64,000 nt of DNA, taken from positions 1 to 64,000 of the forward strand of contig JAYZUZ010000011.1 in the NCBI GenBank assembly GCA_036156195.1, in the 5' to 3' direction. The notes under the pieces are model-generated. The model had not been told where the DNA came from. It saw nothing but the letters and a program-made list of their open reading frames with translations, and searched no databases. Origin of the DNA: Abyssibacter sp036156195. Lineage in GTDB: Bacteria; Pseudomonadota; Gammaproteobacteria; Nevskiales; OUC007. The position numbers and the translations under genes were made by a program. Positions 15,654 to 24,884 of the stretch are shown piece after piece (the first letter of the stretch is position 1; each line of letters opens with the position of its first letter).

Positions 15654-16297
15654 ATTGCATTCATCTCGATCGCTTTGAGCACAGCGCGGGTGCGGTCGCG
15701 AACCCCCAGCTTGGCGAGGATGTGCGACACGTGGTTCTTGATCGTGCCGTCTGACTTGCTCAGAGCCTGGGCGATTTCCTTGTTGCTATAGCCACCCGCC
15801 ATGAGCCGCAGCACTTCTGTTTCGCGTGCGGTGAGCGGTTCGGGCATGCCACTGGCTTCAAACGTTCCGGCGCCTTGCCGGGTCAGCCCCTTGAGCAGGG
15901 CTTCCGTGATCGCGGGTTGAATCATCGTCTGACCGCTGGCCACAGACTCGATTGCGCGGATCAGATTCTCCAGCGACACATCCTTGAGCAGGTAACCCTT
16001 GGCGCCCGCCCGAATGCCCGCCAGCACCTGATCGTGGTCATCAAAGGTGGTGAGAATGATGACCGGCACCGCCAGACCGGCTTGCATCAGCGCGGTGGTT
16101 GCCTCGGCGCCGTTCATTCGTGGCATCCGCATATCCATGAGCAGCACGTCGGGCTGGTGCGTGGCAACCAGCTGAACAGCCAGGTCACCATCTTCAGCCT
16201 CGGCCACTACGGTGACCGCATCAGACAGCTCCAGCAAACCCCGGATGCCCTGCCGGACCAGGGTCTGGTCGTCGATAAGTGCCACTCGAATCGTCAT
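15650..16297 (-). CDS. NarL/LuxR-family response regulator
   Basis: This 215-residue protein has an N-terminal receiver (acidic pocket D9/D10, phosphoacceptor D55 in LLMDMRMP, Thr in ILTTFDD, Lys in LLKDV). Its C-terminal GerE/LuxR helix-turn-helix reads LTARETEVLRLMAGGYSNKE... and GTIKNHVSHILAKLGV. It is the output of the DesK-like kinase encoded just upstream; the kinase TGA overlaps this ATG (ATGA), so the pair is translationally coupled. The divergent membrane protein gene at 17566 is a plausible target. Confidence 0.93.
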   Translation of the reverse strand: MTIRVALIDDQTLVRQGIRGLLELSDAVTVVAEAEDGDLAVQLVATHQPDVLLMDMRMPRMNGAEATTALMQAGLAVPVIILTTFDDHDQVLAGIRAGAKGYLLKDVSLENLIRAIESVASGQTMIQPAITEALLKGLTRQGAGTFEASGMPEPLTARETEVLRLMAGGYSNKEIAQALSKSDGTIKNHVSHILAKLGVRDRTRAVLKAIEMNAI

Positions 16298-17433
16298 GAT
16301 CCAGCCTCACGCCCCGGCAGTTGTGCGTGCAGGCACCAGCCCTGACCCGTGGTCTCCAGGCGCAACGTCCCCTGCAAACGCGCAAGACGCTCCCGCATCC
16401 CCTGCAGGCCATGCCCTTCTGCCAGGTTGCGGCCACCGACCCCATCGTCGCGAATCTCCAGATGAATGCCTTGTCCGGATTGCCATAAGCGAATCCAGCT
16501 CTGGCGCGCAGCTGCGTGGCGCAGTGTGTTGGTCAGGGCTTCCTGCACACAACGCAACAGGGCGTCGGCCACCTCGAACTGCTCGATCTGCAGACCCGCC
16601 TGAATATCCAGATGGATGTCGAGCTGCGGCACCTGGTCGACCAGCAGACGAATGGCCTGTTCACAGTCCACGGCGCTGTCCTGGCGCAGCGTACTCACAG
16701 CGTCGCGAACATCCGACAAGAGCAACCGAGCCAGCGCCCGTGATTCGGCGATCTTGCTGGCTGCAGCGCCCTCCGCGAGCCGCTCGGCAATCTGCAGATT
16801 GATGGACAAGGCGGTGAGGTGGTGGCCGAGCATGTCGTGCAGATCACGCGCGATGCGGGTGCGTTCGGCCTGCCGCGATGCCTCGGATAAAAGATGCTGG
16901 GAGGCCAGCAACTCGCGATTCAGGAATCGCGCCTCATCCCTCGCCCGTGACGCCTCCTCGGCACTGCGGGACGTCAGGAGGGCGAAGAGATGAAAGGTGC
17001 CGTACAAAATGACGGAAATGATGGCCGTGTCGACGTCGTATCCCCAACCCAGTTGCATGACGAGCATCCAGGCCACCGTTAGGCCAGCCAGTTGCCACCA
17101 CAGAACACGCGCCGGATAAAGGCTGCAGGCCACGGCCAACCACACGATGGTGTAGATCGGGGTGAAGCTCACTGGAGCCACCCAGGCGGCAGCGAGTACA
17201 GCGACGCCACCGGCTGCATGCAGCACCTGCCTCCAGCGGCGCGATAGCCACCGGTCGCTGCAGGCCAGCAGGGTGGTGACGAGGTTAAGCGCCGCCAGGC
17301 CGACAAACAGGGGCACATCCACCCCCAGCCGCAGATTCTCGTGGGCCAGGTACAGCACGAATCCCGTGACCACCGTCCAGGTCAGCACGGCGGCCCCGAC
17401 CTGCAATGAGACCCATCGCTCCTCGTTTGCCAT
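16294..17433 (-). CDS. DesK/NarL-partner sensor histidine kinase
   Basis: The start is taken at ATG 17433 (MANEERWVS); an in-frame upstream start at 17484 is less likely. The N-terminal half has five to six transmembrane helices and no large periplasmic domain, typical of DesK-like sensors of membrane state. A HisKA_3 dimerisation box follows (ERTRIARDLHDMLGHHL, phosphoacceptor His in DLHD). Next is a HATPase_c domain with the N box (VQEALTNTLRHA) and G boxes (IRDDGVGG, GHGLQGMRERL). It phosphorylates the regulator encoded next, with overlapping stop and start codons. Confidence 0.92.
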   Translation of the reverse strand: MANEERWVSLQVGAAVLTWTVVTGFVLYLAHENLRLGVDVPLFVGLAALNLVTTLLACSDRWLSRRWRQVLHAAGGVAVLAAAWVAPVSFTPIYTIVWLAVACSLYPARVLWWQLAGLTVAWMLVMQLGWGYDVDTAIISVILYGTFHLFALLTSRSAEEASRARDEARFLNRELLASQHLLSEASRQAERTRIARDLHDMLGHHLTALSINLQIAERLAEGAAASKIAESRALARLLLSDVRDAVSTLRQDSAVDCEQAIRLLVDQVPQLDIHLDIQAGLQIEQFEVADALLRCVQEALTNTLRHAAARQSWIRLWQSGQGIHLEIRDDGVGGRNLAEGHGLQGMRERLARLQGTLRLETTGQGWCLHAQLPGREAGS

Positions 17434-17565
17434 GACGGCATTGTCACCCCGGCCGGGAAGGGTCCGCCATAGGCCAAAAGTCACGGTTGCAGATCATGAC
17501 CCTCGGCACTCACCGGATCGGCGCAGGCGATCTACGCTGAAGTTCGTCACCTGGAGGCGCCGCTC

Positions 17566-18333
17566 ATGTCCCTGATTCACTCGCTGCTGGTCTACACACA
17601 CATCCTGTTCGGTGTCGTCGCACTCAGCCTGTTCTGGCTGCCTGTGGTCGCAAAAAAAGGCGGCCGGCGACACCGGCAGGTCGGCCGCTACTACGCCAGC
17701 GCCATGTATGCCGTGGCGGTCTCGGCCCTGCTCAGCTGTTTGCTGCTTCTCATTGACCCGGTGGGCATCCGCCGGCCGGGGGAGACGCTCGACACGGCGA
17801 CGGCTGCCAGCGTGGCACGTGGTGCACGCATGGGCGGCTTGTTCCTGCTCATGCTGGCCGTGCTGACCTTTGCCAGCGTGCGCCACGGACTGCTCGCACT
17901 GCGAGAGCGGCGGCAGCCGGGCGTGCTCCGCAGCCCGGCGCATCGTGGCCTGCTACTCATGCTGGGCGGTCTGGGGCTGGTTGTTGCGGGAATCGGGCTG
18001 GCCTACGCCAACACCCTGTTACTGATTTTCGGGGCGATCTCGATGGTGGTCTCGATCAGCATGTTCCGCGAGACGCTGCCGCAACGGCTGACCGCCACGC
18101 AACGCACCATCGCCCATCTGGGCGGACTGATCGGTTCCGGTATCGGTGCACACACCGCGTTCTTCGCCTTCGGTGGTGCGCGCTTTTTTGCTGACCTGCT
18201 GCCCGGCCAGTGGCAGACCCTGGCCTGGGTGATTGCACCGGTGGTCGGCACGGTCGCAATCATTCGCCTGAACCGACGCTACCGCCGCGCCGACACCACC
18301 ACCCCGGTGGCTAATCACTCCGCCCAGGGCTGA
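17566..18333 (+). CDS. Multi-pass membrane protein (DUF2306-like)
   Basis: This 255-residue protein has about seven hydrophobic helices. It begins LLVYTHILFGVVALSLFWL, with basic KKGGRRHRQVGRYYA and a histidine in the first helix, which recalls DUF2306-type membrane proteins. It is divergent from the histidine kinase gene across about 130 bases, so it may be the regulated output of that two-component system, as des is for DesKR. Function is unknown. Confidence 0.7.
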   Translation: MSLIHSLLVYTHILFGVVALSLFWLPVVAKKGGRRHRQVGRYYASAMYAVAVSALLSCLLLLIDPVGIRRPGETLDTATAASVARGARMGGLFLLMLAVLTFASVRHGLLALRERRQPGVLRSPAHRGLLLMLGGLGLVVAGIGLAYANTLLLIFGAISMVVSISMFRETLPQRLTATQRTIAHLGGLIGSGIGAHTAFFAFGGARFFADLLPGQWQTLAWVIAPVVGTVAIIRLNRRYRRADTTTPVANHSAQG

Positions 18334-18867
18334 TCAGTCACCGGCCGGAGGCGGCCCGGGAAACGTCGCGTACGGCGGCGGTGGTTCCACGCCAGGCGGC
18401 AAGGCCTTTGGCGCTGGCGATCCAGCCGGCCCCAGCGCTATCAGATAGCGGTAGAGACTGCGCAGGTCGCTGTCCGTCATCTTGTTCAGGCCAAACCAGG
18501 GCATGGGCGGCCGCGCCCGTAGCCTGCGGGCGTAGTCAACCCAGGCATCTTCGCTAAAGGGTTGCACGGTGAGACGCAAGTTCGTGGCGTAGGTCGTACC
18601 CCAGGGCCCATGCCAACCAAAGCGCTCACCGGTGAGCCACTCGGATTCCGGCACCTCACCATTGCGGGGCATGTAGCCGGGTGTGTGGCAGTCGTTGCAA
18701 CCCGCCACCTCAGCCAGGTAACGCCCCTGCTCTGCCGAGGGCTTGGCCGCCAGTGCCGGGCCGGTCAGCCCGAACACTGTCGCGATGAGAACAGGAAGAC
18801 CGACGTGCTGACGCCCACATGACCGCAACGGCGGTACCCGAAACATGCGGAATAAACCTACAGACAT
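18334..18867 (-). CDS. Exported monohaem cytochrome c
   Basis: This 177-residue protein has a signal peptide (hydrophobic 22-40, ending ALA) and one haem-binding CxxCH motif, CNDCH (C57, C60, H61). A candidate axial Met lies in ARPPMPWFGLNKM. The C-terminus is Pro-rich. It resembles the small cytochrome c subunits that accept electrons from periplasmic dehydrogenases. It starts about 6 bases after the stop of the large exported protein gene, so they form one transcription unit. Confidence 0.88.
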   Translation of the reverse strand: MSVGLFRMFRVPPLRSCGRQHVGLPVLIATVFGLTGPALAAKPSAEQGRYLAEVAGCNDCHTPGYMPRNGEVPESEWLTGERFGWHGPWGTTYATNLRLTVQPFSEDAWVDYARRLRARPPMPWFGLNKMTDSDLRSLYRYLIALGPAGSPAPKALPPGVEPPPPYATFPGPPPAGD

Positions 18868-18873
18868 GGTGAG

Positions 18874-21354
18874 TTACTCCAGATGATCTCGCAGACTGAC
18901 ACGCCCCAGCGCCTGGGAGCGACTGGCGTTGTTGGTCTGCAATTCGGCCGTTTGTTTGCCATCGGTGACGAAGTATTGGGGTGCGACCAGTTCCTGCAAT
19001 GCGGCGTTCATACGTTCGCCCAGCGTCCCCATCAACAGACCGGATAGCGCAGCCTCGACCGCACGCTCGCAGACACCCTGCTGCGACACCGTGAACTCGT
19101 GGCTGAACTTGGGACAGTTGGGACTATCGAAATCCACGATATTGATCTGCCAGGCCTGCTCGTTCGTCAAGCCCACCAGGTAGGGGCTGCCCAGCAAGGG
19201 GTTGGAGGTCAGATGGAAGTCCGGGTCGTACAGTGCGGCGTCGACATGAAGATGCGTCTTGCCGACGCGCCGCCGCCCCGACGCATGGACCCGGTCGGGC
19301 GACTTGAACCGAATCTGCAGTCCGTACATGCCCAGACTCATTGGCCACCCCACATCGGGGATGAGCGCATTGGGGTCAGGCGGCATGTAGACCATCGGGT
19401 CCAGCGTCCGGCTGATGACCACCTCGATCGGCTTGCCACGCAGGTGCCGAAGACCCGGGTGCAGGTCGGCCAGCAGCTTGCCATCAAACACGGTGATGGG
19501 GGTGTTGCCCTGCCCGGCGTCGAGCTGGTCTTCGGTCCAGTGCATGACCTCGTTGAACTGCCGGGTCGCGCCAACAGCCCAGAGCACCTGATTCAACCAC
19601 TGTGTCGTCACACCGAACTGGCTGCTCACAGTCTGCCCGAGGTGGTCGGTGGAGTACTCAATGCGCAGCGGCGGGCCTGCGGGTTGGGTCAGAATCTTGG
19701 TCACCGGCAGCCCGACCGGCTCTACTGAAGTCACGGTGGATTGCCAGGTGACCTCCAGCCCGTGCGCACTATCGCTGCGGAGCGTGGCAATGACGGGGTC
19801 GCCGTCGTAATCCACGGTCTTGGGCAGACTGAGATCAACCGGCAACAGGGTCTGCTCCAGCAGACCGGCGATATCGGTCGTCGGGCGCCCCTCATCGACC
19901 GCAGCCGCCAACGTACCCTGTACCCCGGGGACCAGAGCCGACAACACGGTACTGGCCGCAGGGGCGATGAAGTCCTCGGCGCAGGTCCCGACACGATGCG
20001 CCTCATCGGTGTTCAGAAAGGCAAACGCCGGCCTGCGCGCATCCACCACCGTCAGCTGTCGCGACTCGACAGGATCGACACCGACCAGGTAGCGCGGCGC
20101 CTGCCCGGGCGACACCGCCGTCGTGGCCCCGGCGGCATCAATCCGGGCATCGCGACAGGTGGACCAGTCCTGCAGCCAGTCTTCCGACTCGATGAGTGCA
20201 TCATCGGATTCCGCCTTTGGATTGATCAGACAAAACGATCCATCCCACCGCACGGACAGATCGGACAGCATCAGATCTGCCCGGCCCGCAAAGTCGGAGA
20301 AGTGCAGATCGGCCTCGATCAGACCGGTTTGATCTGCCGTGGAGTCGACAAACTCCAGTTGCAAATCCTCGATATCACCCACCGCTGCGCTGGTGGCTTG
20401 GCCTGTGACCGTGTCTACACACAACTCGAAGTCGTCGGCCACAGGCCGCTCCTTGATGCACATGGTTTCGCACAACGCGCCCCCGTTGTTCTTACACAGC
20501 TCATACGCCAGGTAACGCGCGGTGGCCAAGTCCTTGGCCTGGCCGAATGCAGGGAAGTGGCTACGGTCCGAAAACTCCGGTGCCGACAAGTCCTCGTAGT
20601 CCACGCAGGCACGGACATCCTCCTCCACGACCTCGGGTAAGGCAGCGGCATGCGCCGTCAACCGCTCATTGAAGCTCTCCAGTGACGGCGGCGGATAGGC
20701 GGCCAGCAGATTGGCCTCCAGCCCTGTGGGCGCCCCATCCCCAGCCCCGGCCAGACCATGAGGTGTGAGTTGATAATCCAGCGCCTCGACGGTGGCAGGC
20801 GGGACCGAATCCACCTGCACACCCGTGCCGGGTCGCAGGTCGTGCAGCGTCAACGTGGACCGAACCAGCACCACATCTTCGGGCTCAAAAACCAGTTCAG
20901 CGACCAGCGTGAACGCCGGAAACTGAGGGTTGGCCACCAGCGGATACGCGAGTGAGAACCCGCCGCGCGTCCGCTTCTGCTTGGGTTGTTGCTGCGGGTC
21001 GATTTCGAAACTCGCCTGTGGATCCAGCGAGAACAGTTCCCGGCCATTGACCACGATGCGCAGGTCCGCCGGGTCCAGATCCAGCGGCAGTCCTTCGAAG
21101 GTCGCGCCGATACGCAGCGTGCCCGTGTTCGCGTTGTAAGTCGGGGAGGCATTGCTGACAGCCTCACCCGATTGATGCGATACAAACCACATCCGCATGT
21201 CGGCCGTGTCACGAACCAGTTGCTTGACCGTGGCGCTGGCCACGGGCGCCCCGCCGATCACCGCCTGTCCATGCACCGCGCCGCTCAGCAGCGCGCCCGC
21301 CAGCGCAAGGCCCAGTGCTGGTGTCATGCCAACACACCGTTTGCATCCCTGCAT
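18874..21354 (-). CDS. Large exported protein of unknown function
   Basis: The start is placed at ATG 21354, which has GGGAG at 6-base spacing; the longer frame to 21387 lacks this. The product is about 826 residues with a signal peptide (MTPALGLALAGALLSGAVHGQA). It is rich in Asp and beta-type segments, contains scattered cysteines (a cluster near 250-310: CVDYEDL, CKNNGGALCETMC), and has no domain I recognise. The immediately following cytochrome c gene suggests a periplasmic redox or surface role. Confidence 0.7.
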   Translation of the reverse strand: MQGCKRCVGMTPALGLALAGALLSGAVHGQAVIGGAPVASATVKQLVRDTADMRMWFVSHQSGEAVSNASPTYNANTGTLRIGATFEGLPLDLDPADLRIVVNGRELFSLDPQASFEIDPQQQPKQKRTRGGFSLAYPLVANPQFPAFTLVAELVFEPEDVVLVRSTLTLHDLRPGTGVQVDSVPPATVEALDYQLTPHGLAGAGDGAPTGLEANLLAAYPPPSLESFNERLTAHAAALPEVVEEDVRACVDYEDLSAPEFSDRSHFPAFGQAKDLATARYLAYELCKNNGGALCETMCIKERPVADDFELCVDTVTGQATSAAVGDIEDLQLEFVDSTADQTGLIEADLHFSDFAGRADLMLSDLSVRWDGSFCLINPKAESDDALIESEDWLQDWSTCRDARIDAAGATTAVSPGQAPRYLVGVDPVESRQLTVVDARRPAFAFLNTDEAHRVGTCAEDFIAPAASTVLSALVPGVQGTLAAAVDEGRPTTDIAGLLEQTLLPVDLSLPKTVDYDGDPVIATLRSDSAHGLEVTWQSTVTSVEPVGLPVTKILTQPAGPPLRIEYSTDHLGQTVSSQFGVTTQWLNQVLWAVGATRQFNEVMHWTEDQLDAGQGNTPITVFDGKLLADLHPGLRHLRGKPIEVVISRTLDPMVYMPPDPNALIPDVGWPMSLGMYGLQIRFKSPDRVHASGRRRVGKTHLHVDAALYDPDFHLTSNPLLGSPYLVGLTNEQAWQINIVDFDSPNCPKFSHEFTVSQQGVCERAVEAALSGLLMGTLGERMNAALQELVAPQYFVTDGKQTAELQTNNASRSQALGRVSLRDHLE

Positions 21355-21482
21355 GTCGTACTCCCACATGATGACCAGAGAAATCATCAGCGGGCACGAG
21401 GCCGCGAAAAACCCGCGGGGAGAACATTCTTTATCTCGAAAAACGGGACAATCGCCTCAGAACAACCCCGTAAATAACCCGT

Positions 21483-22361
21483 TCAACGCACGGGCGGTGC
21501 CAGTCGCTGCGCCAGATAATCACCAAACGCTGCCGCTGCTGCGGAGATTTGATGCCGTCCGGGATAAAGCACTGCGAGTTCGACCGAACCGAACTCGACG
21601 TCCGGAAACAGGCGGACAAGCCGGCCATCGTTGACCGCATCCTCCACCATGAAATCGGGCAGATACGCCACGCCCAGGCCGGCGATCGCCACTTCCCGGG
21701 AGACATCACCGCAATCCGCCCAGATCGGCCCGTCAACGAGCGCATCCGGCTGCAAGGGCCAGCGGTTCTTGAAGTGCGGCACGGTGCATACCGAACACTG
21801 CATGCGGGCCACGTCATTGGGATGGGCGGGCGTTCCCTCGCGTTCCAGCTGGGCCGGGGATGCGACAAGCCAGATGTGAATCTGGCCCAGCCGCCGCGCC
21901 ACCATGCCGCTGTCGTCAAGATGGGCCACGCGGATGGCCATATCCATGCCCTGAGCCGCCAGATCCAGACGCGCATCATGCAGCGACCACAGCAGCTTCA
22001 GCCGCGGGTGCTGCGCAACAAACTCCGGCAGCAGCGGCACGATGCGCTTTTGCACAAAGGTGGTGGTCGAGGTGATGCGCAGCTCGCCCGACAGTTCACG
22101 GTGCTCCTCGGCACTTTGCTGCTGCAGGGCATCGACCGAGGCCACGATGCGCTGGCATTCCGGGTAACGCCGCTGACCGGCTGCGCTCAGAGCAATGCTG
22201 CGCGTCGTCCGCAGCAGCAGCGGCTGACCGAGCTCCGCTTCCAGTTCGCGGACCAGTCGGCTAACCGTCGTGGTCGAGCAATGCATGCGCTCGGCCGCCT
22301 TGACGAAACTGCCGGCGCGCACCACCTCGACGAAGGCGCGGATCGAACGGATATTGTCCAT
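21483..22361 (-). CDS. LysR-family transcriptional regulator
   Basis: The start is ATG 22361, with a strong GGAGGGGGAG site just before it. Residues 1-60 are the winged helix (FVEVVRAGSFVKAAERM, STTTVSRLVRELEAELGQPLL). The rest is the substrate-binding domain (GELRITSTTTFVQKRIVPLL, GMDMAIRVAHLDD, GLGVAYLPDFMV). It belongs to the DsdA/AaeR-like group in which the regulator often controls a nearby oxidoreductase. The SDR gene lies 43 bases upstream on the same strand. Confidence 0.92.
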   Translation of the reverse strand: MDNIRSIRAFVEVVRAGSFVKAAERMHCSTTTVSRLVRELEAELGQPLLLRTTRSIALSAAGQRRYPECQRIVASVDALQQQSAEEHRELSGELRITSTTTFVQKRIVPLLPEFVAQHPRLKLLWSLHDARLDLAAQGMDMAIRVAHLDDSGMVARRLGQIHIWLVASPAQLEREGTPAHPNDVARMQCSVCTVPHFKNRWPLQPDALVDGPIWADCGDVSREVAIAGLGVAYLPDFMVEDAVNDGRLVRLFPDVEFGSVELAVLYPGRHQISAAAAAFGDYLAQRLAPPVR

Positions 22362-22404
22362 GCTCCCCCTCCGCCAGCAGGCGACGCGCAACCCCGGTGT
22401 GTGG

Positions 22405-23178
22405 CTAGAACTTCAACCGCCCTGCGACCGCGGCCGACGGCCCCGGCATCAATGTGTTCCCCAGCCCGGCTGCGACTGCATAAGGGGGCGCAATCCGTGC
22501 TGGCCGCTGCCTGACAGCCTTGACCATCCAGCTTCCGGCTTTTTCGGCGCTCATGCCCGGCATGGTCTTGTAGTGCTCGGTCGGGGCGCTCATGGCGGTG
22601 TGCACCAGCGGGTAATGCAAGCCGGTGAATGCGACGCCACGGCTGCGCAGCTCGGCATCCATCCCCTGGGCTGCCGTCCCCAACGCGGATTTGCTGGCGG
22701 TATAGGCGGAAAAATACGCTGCCGGCATCAACGTGCCCCAGGTCAGCACATTGATCACATGGCCATCGCCGGCTTCCAGCATGGGTGGCAGCACATGGTG
22801 GATAAGTCGCAACGGCGCGAAATAGTTGATCTGCATGCAGCGATCGTAGTCATGCAGGCGCTCCAGTGATTGAACCGCCGAGCGCCGTATGGAGCGGCCG
22901 GCGTTGTTGATCAGCACGTCGATCTTGCCGTGGGTGGCATGAATGTCTGCCATTCGCTGATCGACCTCGTCAGCATTGGTCAGGTCGATCGGAAAAGCTG
23001 ACGCCTGACCGCCGGTTGCCGTGATCTCCGCGACCACCGCATCGAGTTCATCGGCGCGCCGGGCCATGAGCAAGACCTGCGCACCTCGCTCCGCAAGCTG
23101 GATGGCGCCTGCGCGTCCAATGCCGCTGGAGGCACCAGTAATCAGGATCTTACGACCGGAGATTCTGTCTTTACTCAT
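22405..23178 (-). CDS. Short-chain dehydrogenase/reductase
   Basis: This is an NAD(P)-dependent oxidoreductase of the classical SDR family, with cofactor motif TGASSGIG, NNAG, and the catalytic YTASK (Tyr-x3-Lys). Thirteen residues before the Tyr, where the catalytic Ser is normal, the sequence is VLTWG with Thr; this could still work but is atypical. The start at ATG 23178 (MSKDRISGRKILITG) is preferred to 23238 because homologues start close to the Rossmann fold. A 13-base palindrome lies just upstream (23190-23202). It is co-directional with the LysR gene. Confidence 0.9.
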   Translation of the reverse strand: MSKDRISGRKILITGASSGIGRAGAIQLAERGAQVLLMARRADELDAVVAEITATGGQASAFPIDLTNADEVDQRMADIHATHGKIDVLINNAGRSIRRSAVQSLERLHDYDRCMQINYFAPLRLIHHVLPPMLEAGDGHVINVLTWGTLMPAAYFSAYTASKSALGTAAQGMDAELRSRGVAFTGLHYPLVHTAMSAPTEHYKTMPGMSAEKAGSWMVKAVRQRPARIAPPYAVAAGLGNTLMPGPSAAVAGRLKF

Positions 23179-23189
23179 ACGATAACGGC

Positions 23190-23202
23190 GCGAATCATTC
23201 GC
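23190..23202. promoter_or_regulatory. Palindrome upstream of the SDR gene
   Basis: GCGAAT-C-ATTCGC is a perfect 13-base dyad located 12 bases before the SDR ATG, where a bound repressor would cover the ribosome binding region. Candidate operator only. Confidence 0.35.
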
Positions 23203-23404
23203 TAGCGAGGAGTGGATCGCATGGATTCTGGCATTCATTGATCGCCGGGACGAATTTATGCGTTTGGTTCACAGGCCATGTGAGCACGGTCTTTGCGCGG
23301 CCCTGGCGATCGACATCACGAGAACGCCCCAAAAGTCGCGGGGCTTTGCAAAAAATCTCACCTGGGCCGACTATCGCCCAATCATTCTCTTCCAGAACTT
23401 TCAG

Positions 23405-24808
23405 ATGCCCAAGCATCATTCATTCTTGCGTATCGTCCTTTCCACCCACCTCGCCTTGCTCCTACTGACCGGGTGTGGGGGTGGGTCTGAATCGAGCCCC
23501 CCTGGCTCTGAAGGGCCGATCATCAGTGCGCCACCCACGCTGAAGATCAGAACGGTTCGCGATGACGAAAACCTGACCGCGGTCATCGGTGTTGATGTAG
23601 TACTTCATGGCTCTGACGGGGTTTCTGTGGAGCAGATGGTGGAGAGCGATGCGAACGGGGTCGCGGATTTAGGGGAGATAGGTCGGGATCGCGTCACCAT
23701 CACCACGATCAACGGGCCGCTCCGCTTCACGCTGGTCGACGTTGCGGTGAAAGAACACATTGTGAGGGTCGCCCCAGCTGACAACAGCCAAACCGACCCA
23801 GGGGCACGTTGTGAAGGTCATCGTGAAGTCGCACTCACCTCGCAGACCAACGATGGTGAGTACATTCTCGCGTATCCCGTTTACTCCAGCGAAGTCGTTA
23901 AAGACGACGAATCGGTTGAATTTCAACCGTACGGCATTTGCGGAAATCAGAAGAACGATGAAGGCAACGTTCCCATCTTTATCCGAGATGGCTACGTCAA
24001 CACTGGGCCGCCTGATCAACCATTCTATACTCAGGCCACGGGCTCACTCTATGGATTCGCTGAGATCCCATTCCCGAGTGATGGCGATTTGATCGTTATT
24101 AACCGCGACAGGGCGTTTTCTAGCCTGCCGTGGACTGCGAGCGAGCCGATCGGTTCTATCGAACTGATCGGGTACGACCACGCAAACCGGTACTTTCCTT
24201 TGGGCGGGGGCAGTACCGGTGCAGCAGGACTCGCGCGCTCCGGAACCGCGGTGCTTGCGGACCAAGTGATCCTTCCGACCTACCTACTCGCAGGCTATGG
24301 TGGCGAAAGTACTGTTGCGGTGGAGAGCGAAGAATACGAGAGCTTTCTCACTCGCACGACCTATGCCCGCCAGCTTTCGGACCGATTCCCGCAACCGCTT
24401 CACCTGGAGATGCCGCCACTCGCAATCGCGAATGTGGAGCATGACCAAGCTTCAAGAGAGTTGATCTTTACAGGTGACTTAACTGCAGCCGCCCCCTTGG
24501 CACGGGTCGCGGTCGATCTCTTTGACGAGAACTATTCGAACTATCGGCGCTGGATTCTTTATTTTCCAAGTACTCGAAACGTGCTACGAATCCCCTCGAT
24601 CCCGTCTGAGATCAGTTCGACAGATTTTGAAACGACGAACTGGGTCACGGATGCCCTGTCCTTTCACGCCTCTATCCAAGCCGACGGCGCGAGTCCAACC
24701 TACGATCACGGCATCTCGCTGCGCTTTGGTGAGCAACCGCTACAAAGTCGGCGGAGCCACACCGTGGTTGAGTACTGGCGTGAAAACTACCCACCTCCCG
24801 AGTGGTGA
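23405..24808 (+). CDS. Lipoprotein of unknown function
   Basis: The likely start is ATG 23405 (MPKHHSFLRIVLSTHLALLLLTGC), giving about 467 residues with a lipobox LLTGC followed by a Gly/Ser linker. The mature part begins with a beta-rich segment (TVRDDENLTAVIGVDVVLHG) and is otherwise unrecognised. Its base composition is AT-richer than its neighbours, which may mark acquired DNA. It converges on the HExxH lipoprotein gene across a hairpin at 24846-24883. Confidence 0.7.
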   Translation: MPKHHSFLRIVLSTHLALLLLTGCGGGSESSPPGSEGPIISAPPTLKIRTVRDDENLTAVIGVDVVLHGSDGVSVEQMVESDANGVADLGEIGRDRVTITTINGPLRFTLVDVAVKEHIVRVAPADNSQTDPGARCEGHREVALTSQTNDGEYILAYPVYSSEVVKDDESVEFQPYGICGNQKNDEGNVPIFIRDGYVNTGPPDQPFYTQATGSLYGFAEIPFPSDGDLIVINRDRAFSSLPWTASEPIGSIELIGYDHANRYFPLGGGSTGAAGLARSGTAVLADQVILPTYLLAGYGGESTVAVESEEYESFLTRTTYARQLSDRFPQPLHLEMPPLAIANVEHDQASRELIFTGDLTAAAPLARVAVDLFDENYSNYRRWILYFPSTRNVLRIPSIPSEISSTDFETTNWVTDALSFHASIQADGASPTYDHGISLRFGEQPLQSRRSHTVVEYWRENYPPPEW

Positions 24809-24845
24809 ACTCGCTGCCTGAATACGCCCGAGCAGGCTGATCTCT

Positions 24846-24883
24846 CAACAGTCGCCCGATTGCTTCTCTTCGGGCGACTGTTG
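24846..24883. terminator. Bidirectional hairpin between convergent genes
   Basis: CAACAGTCGCCCG (24846-24858) pairs perfectly with CGGGCGACTGTTG (24871-24883), a 13-bp stem with a 12-base loop. It separates convergent genes ending at 24808 and 24885. There is no long T tract, but position and stem fit a shared terminator. Confidence 0.65.
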
Positions 24884-24884
24884 T

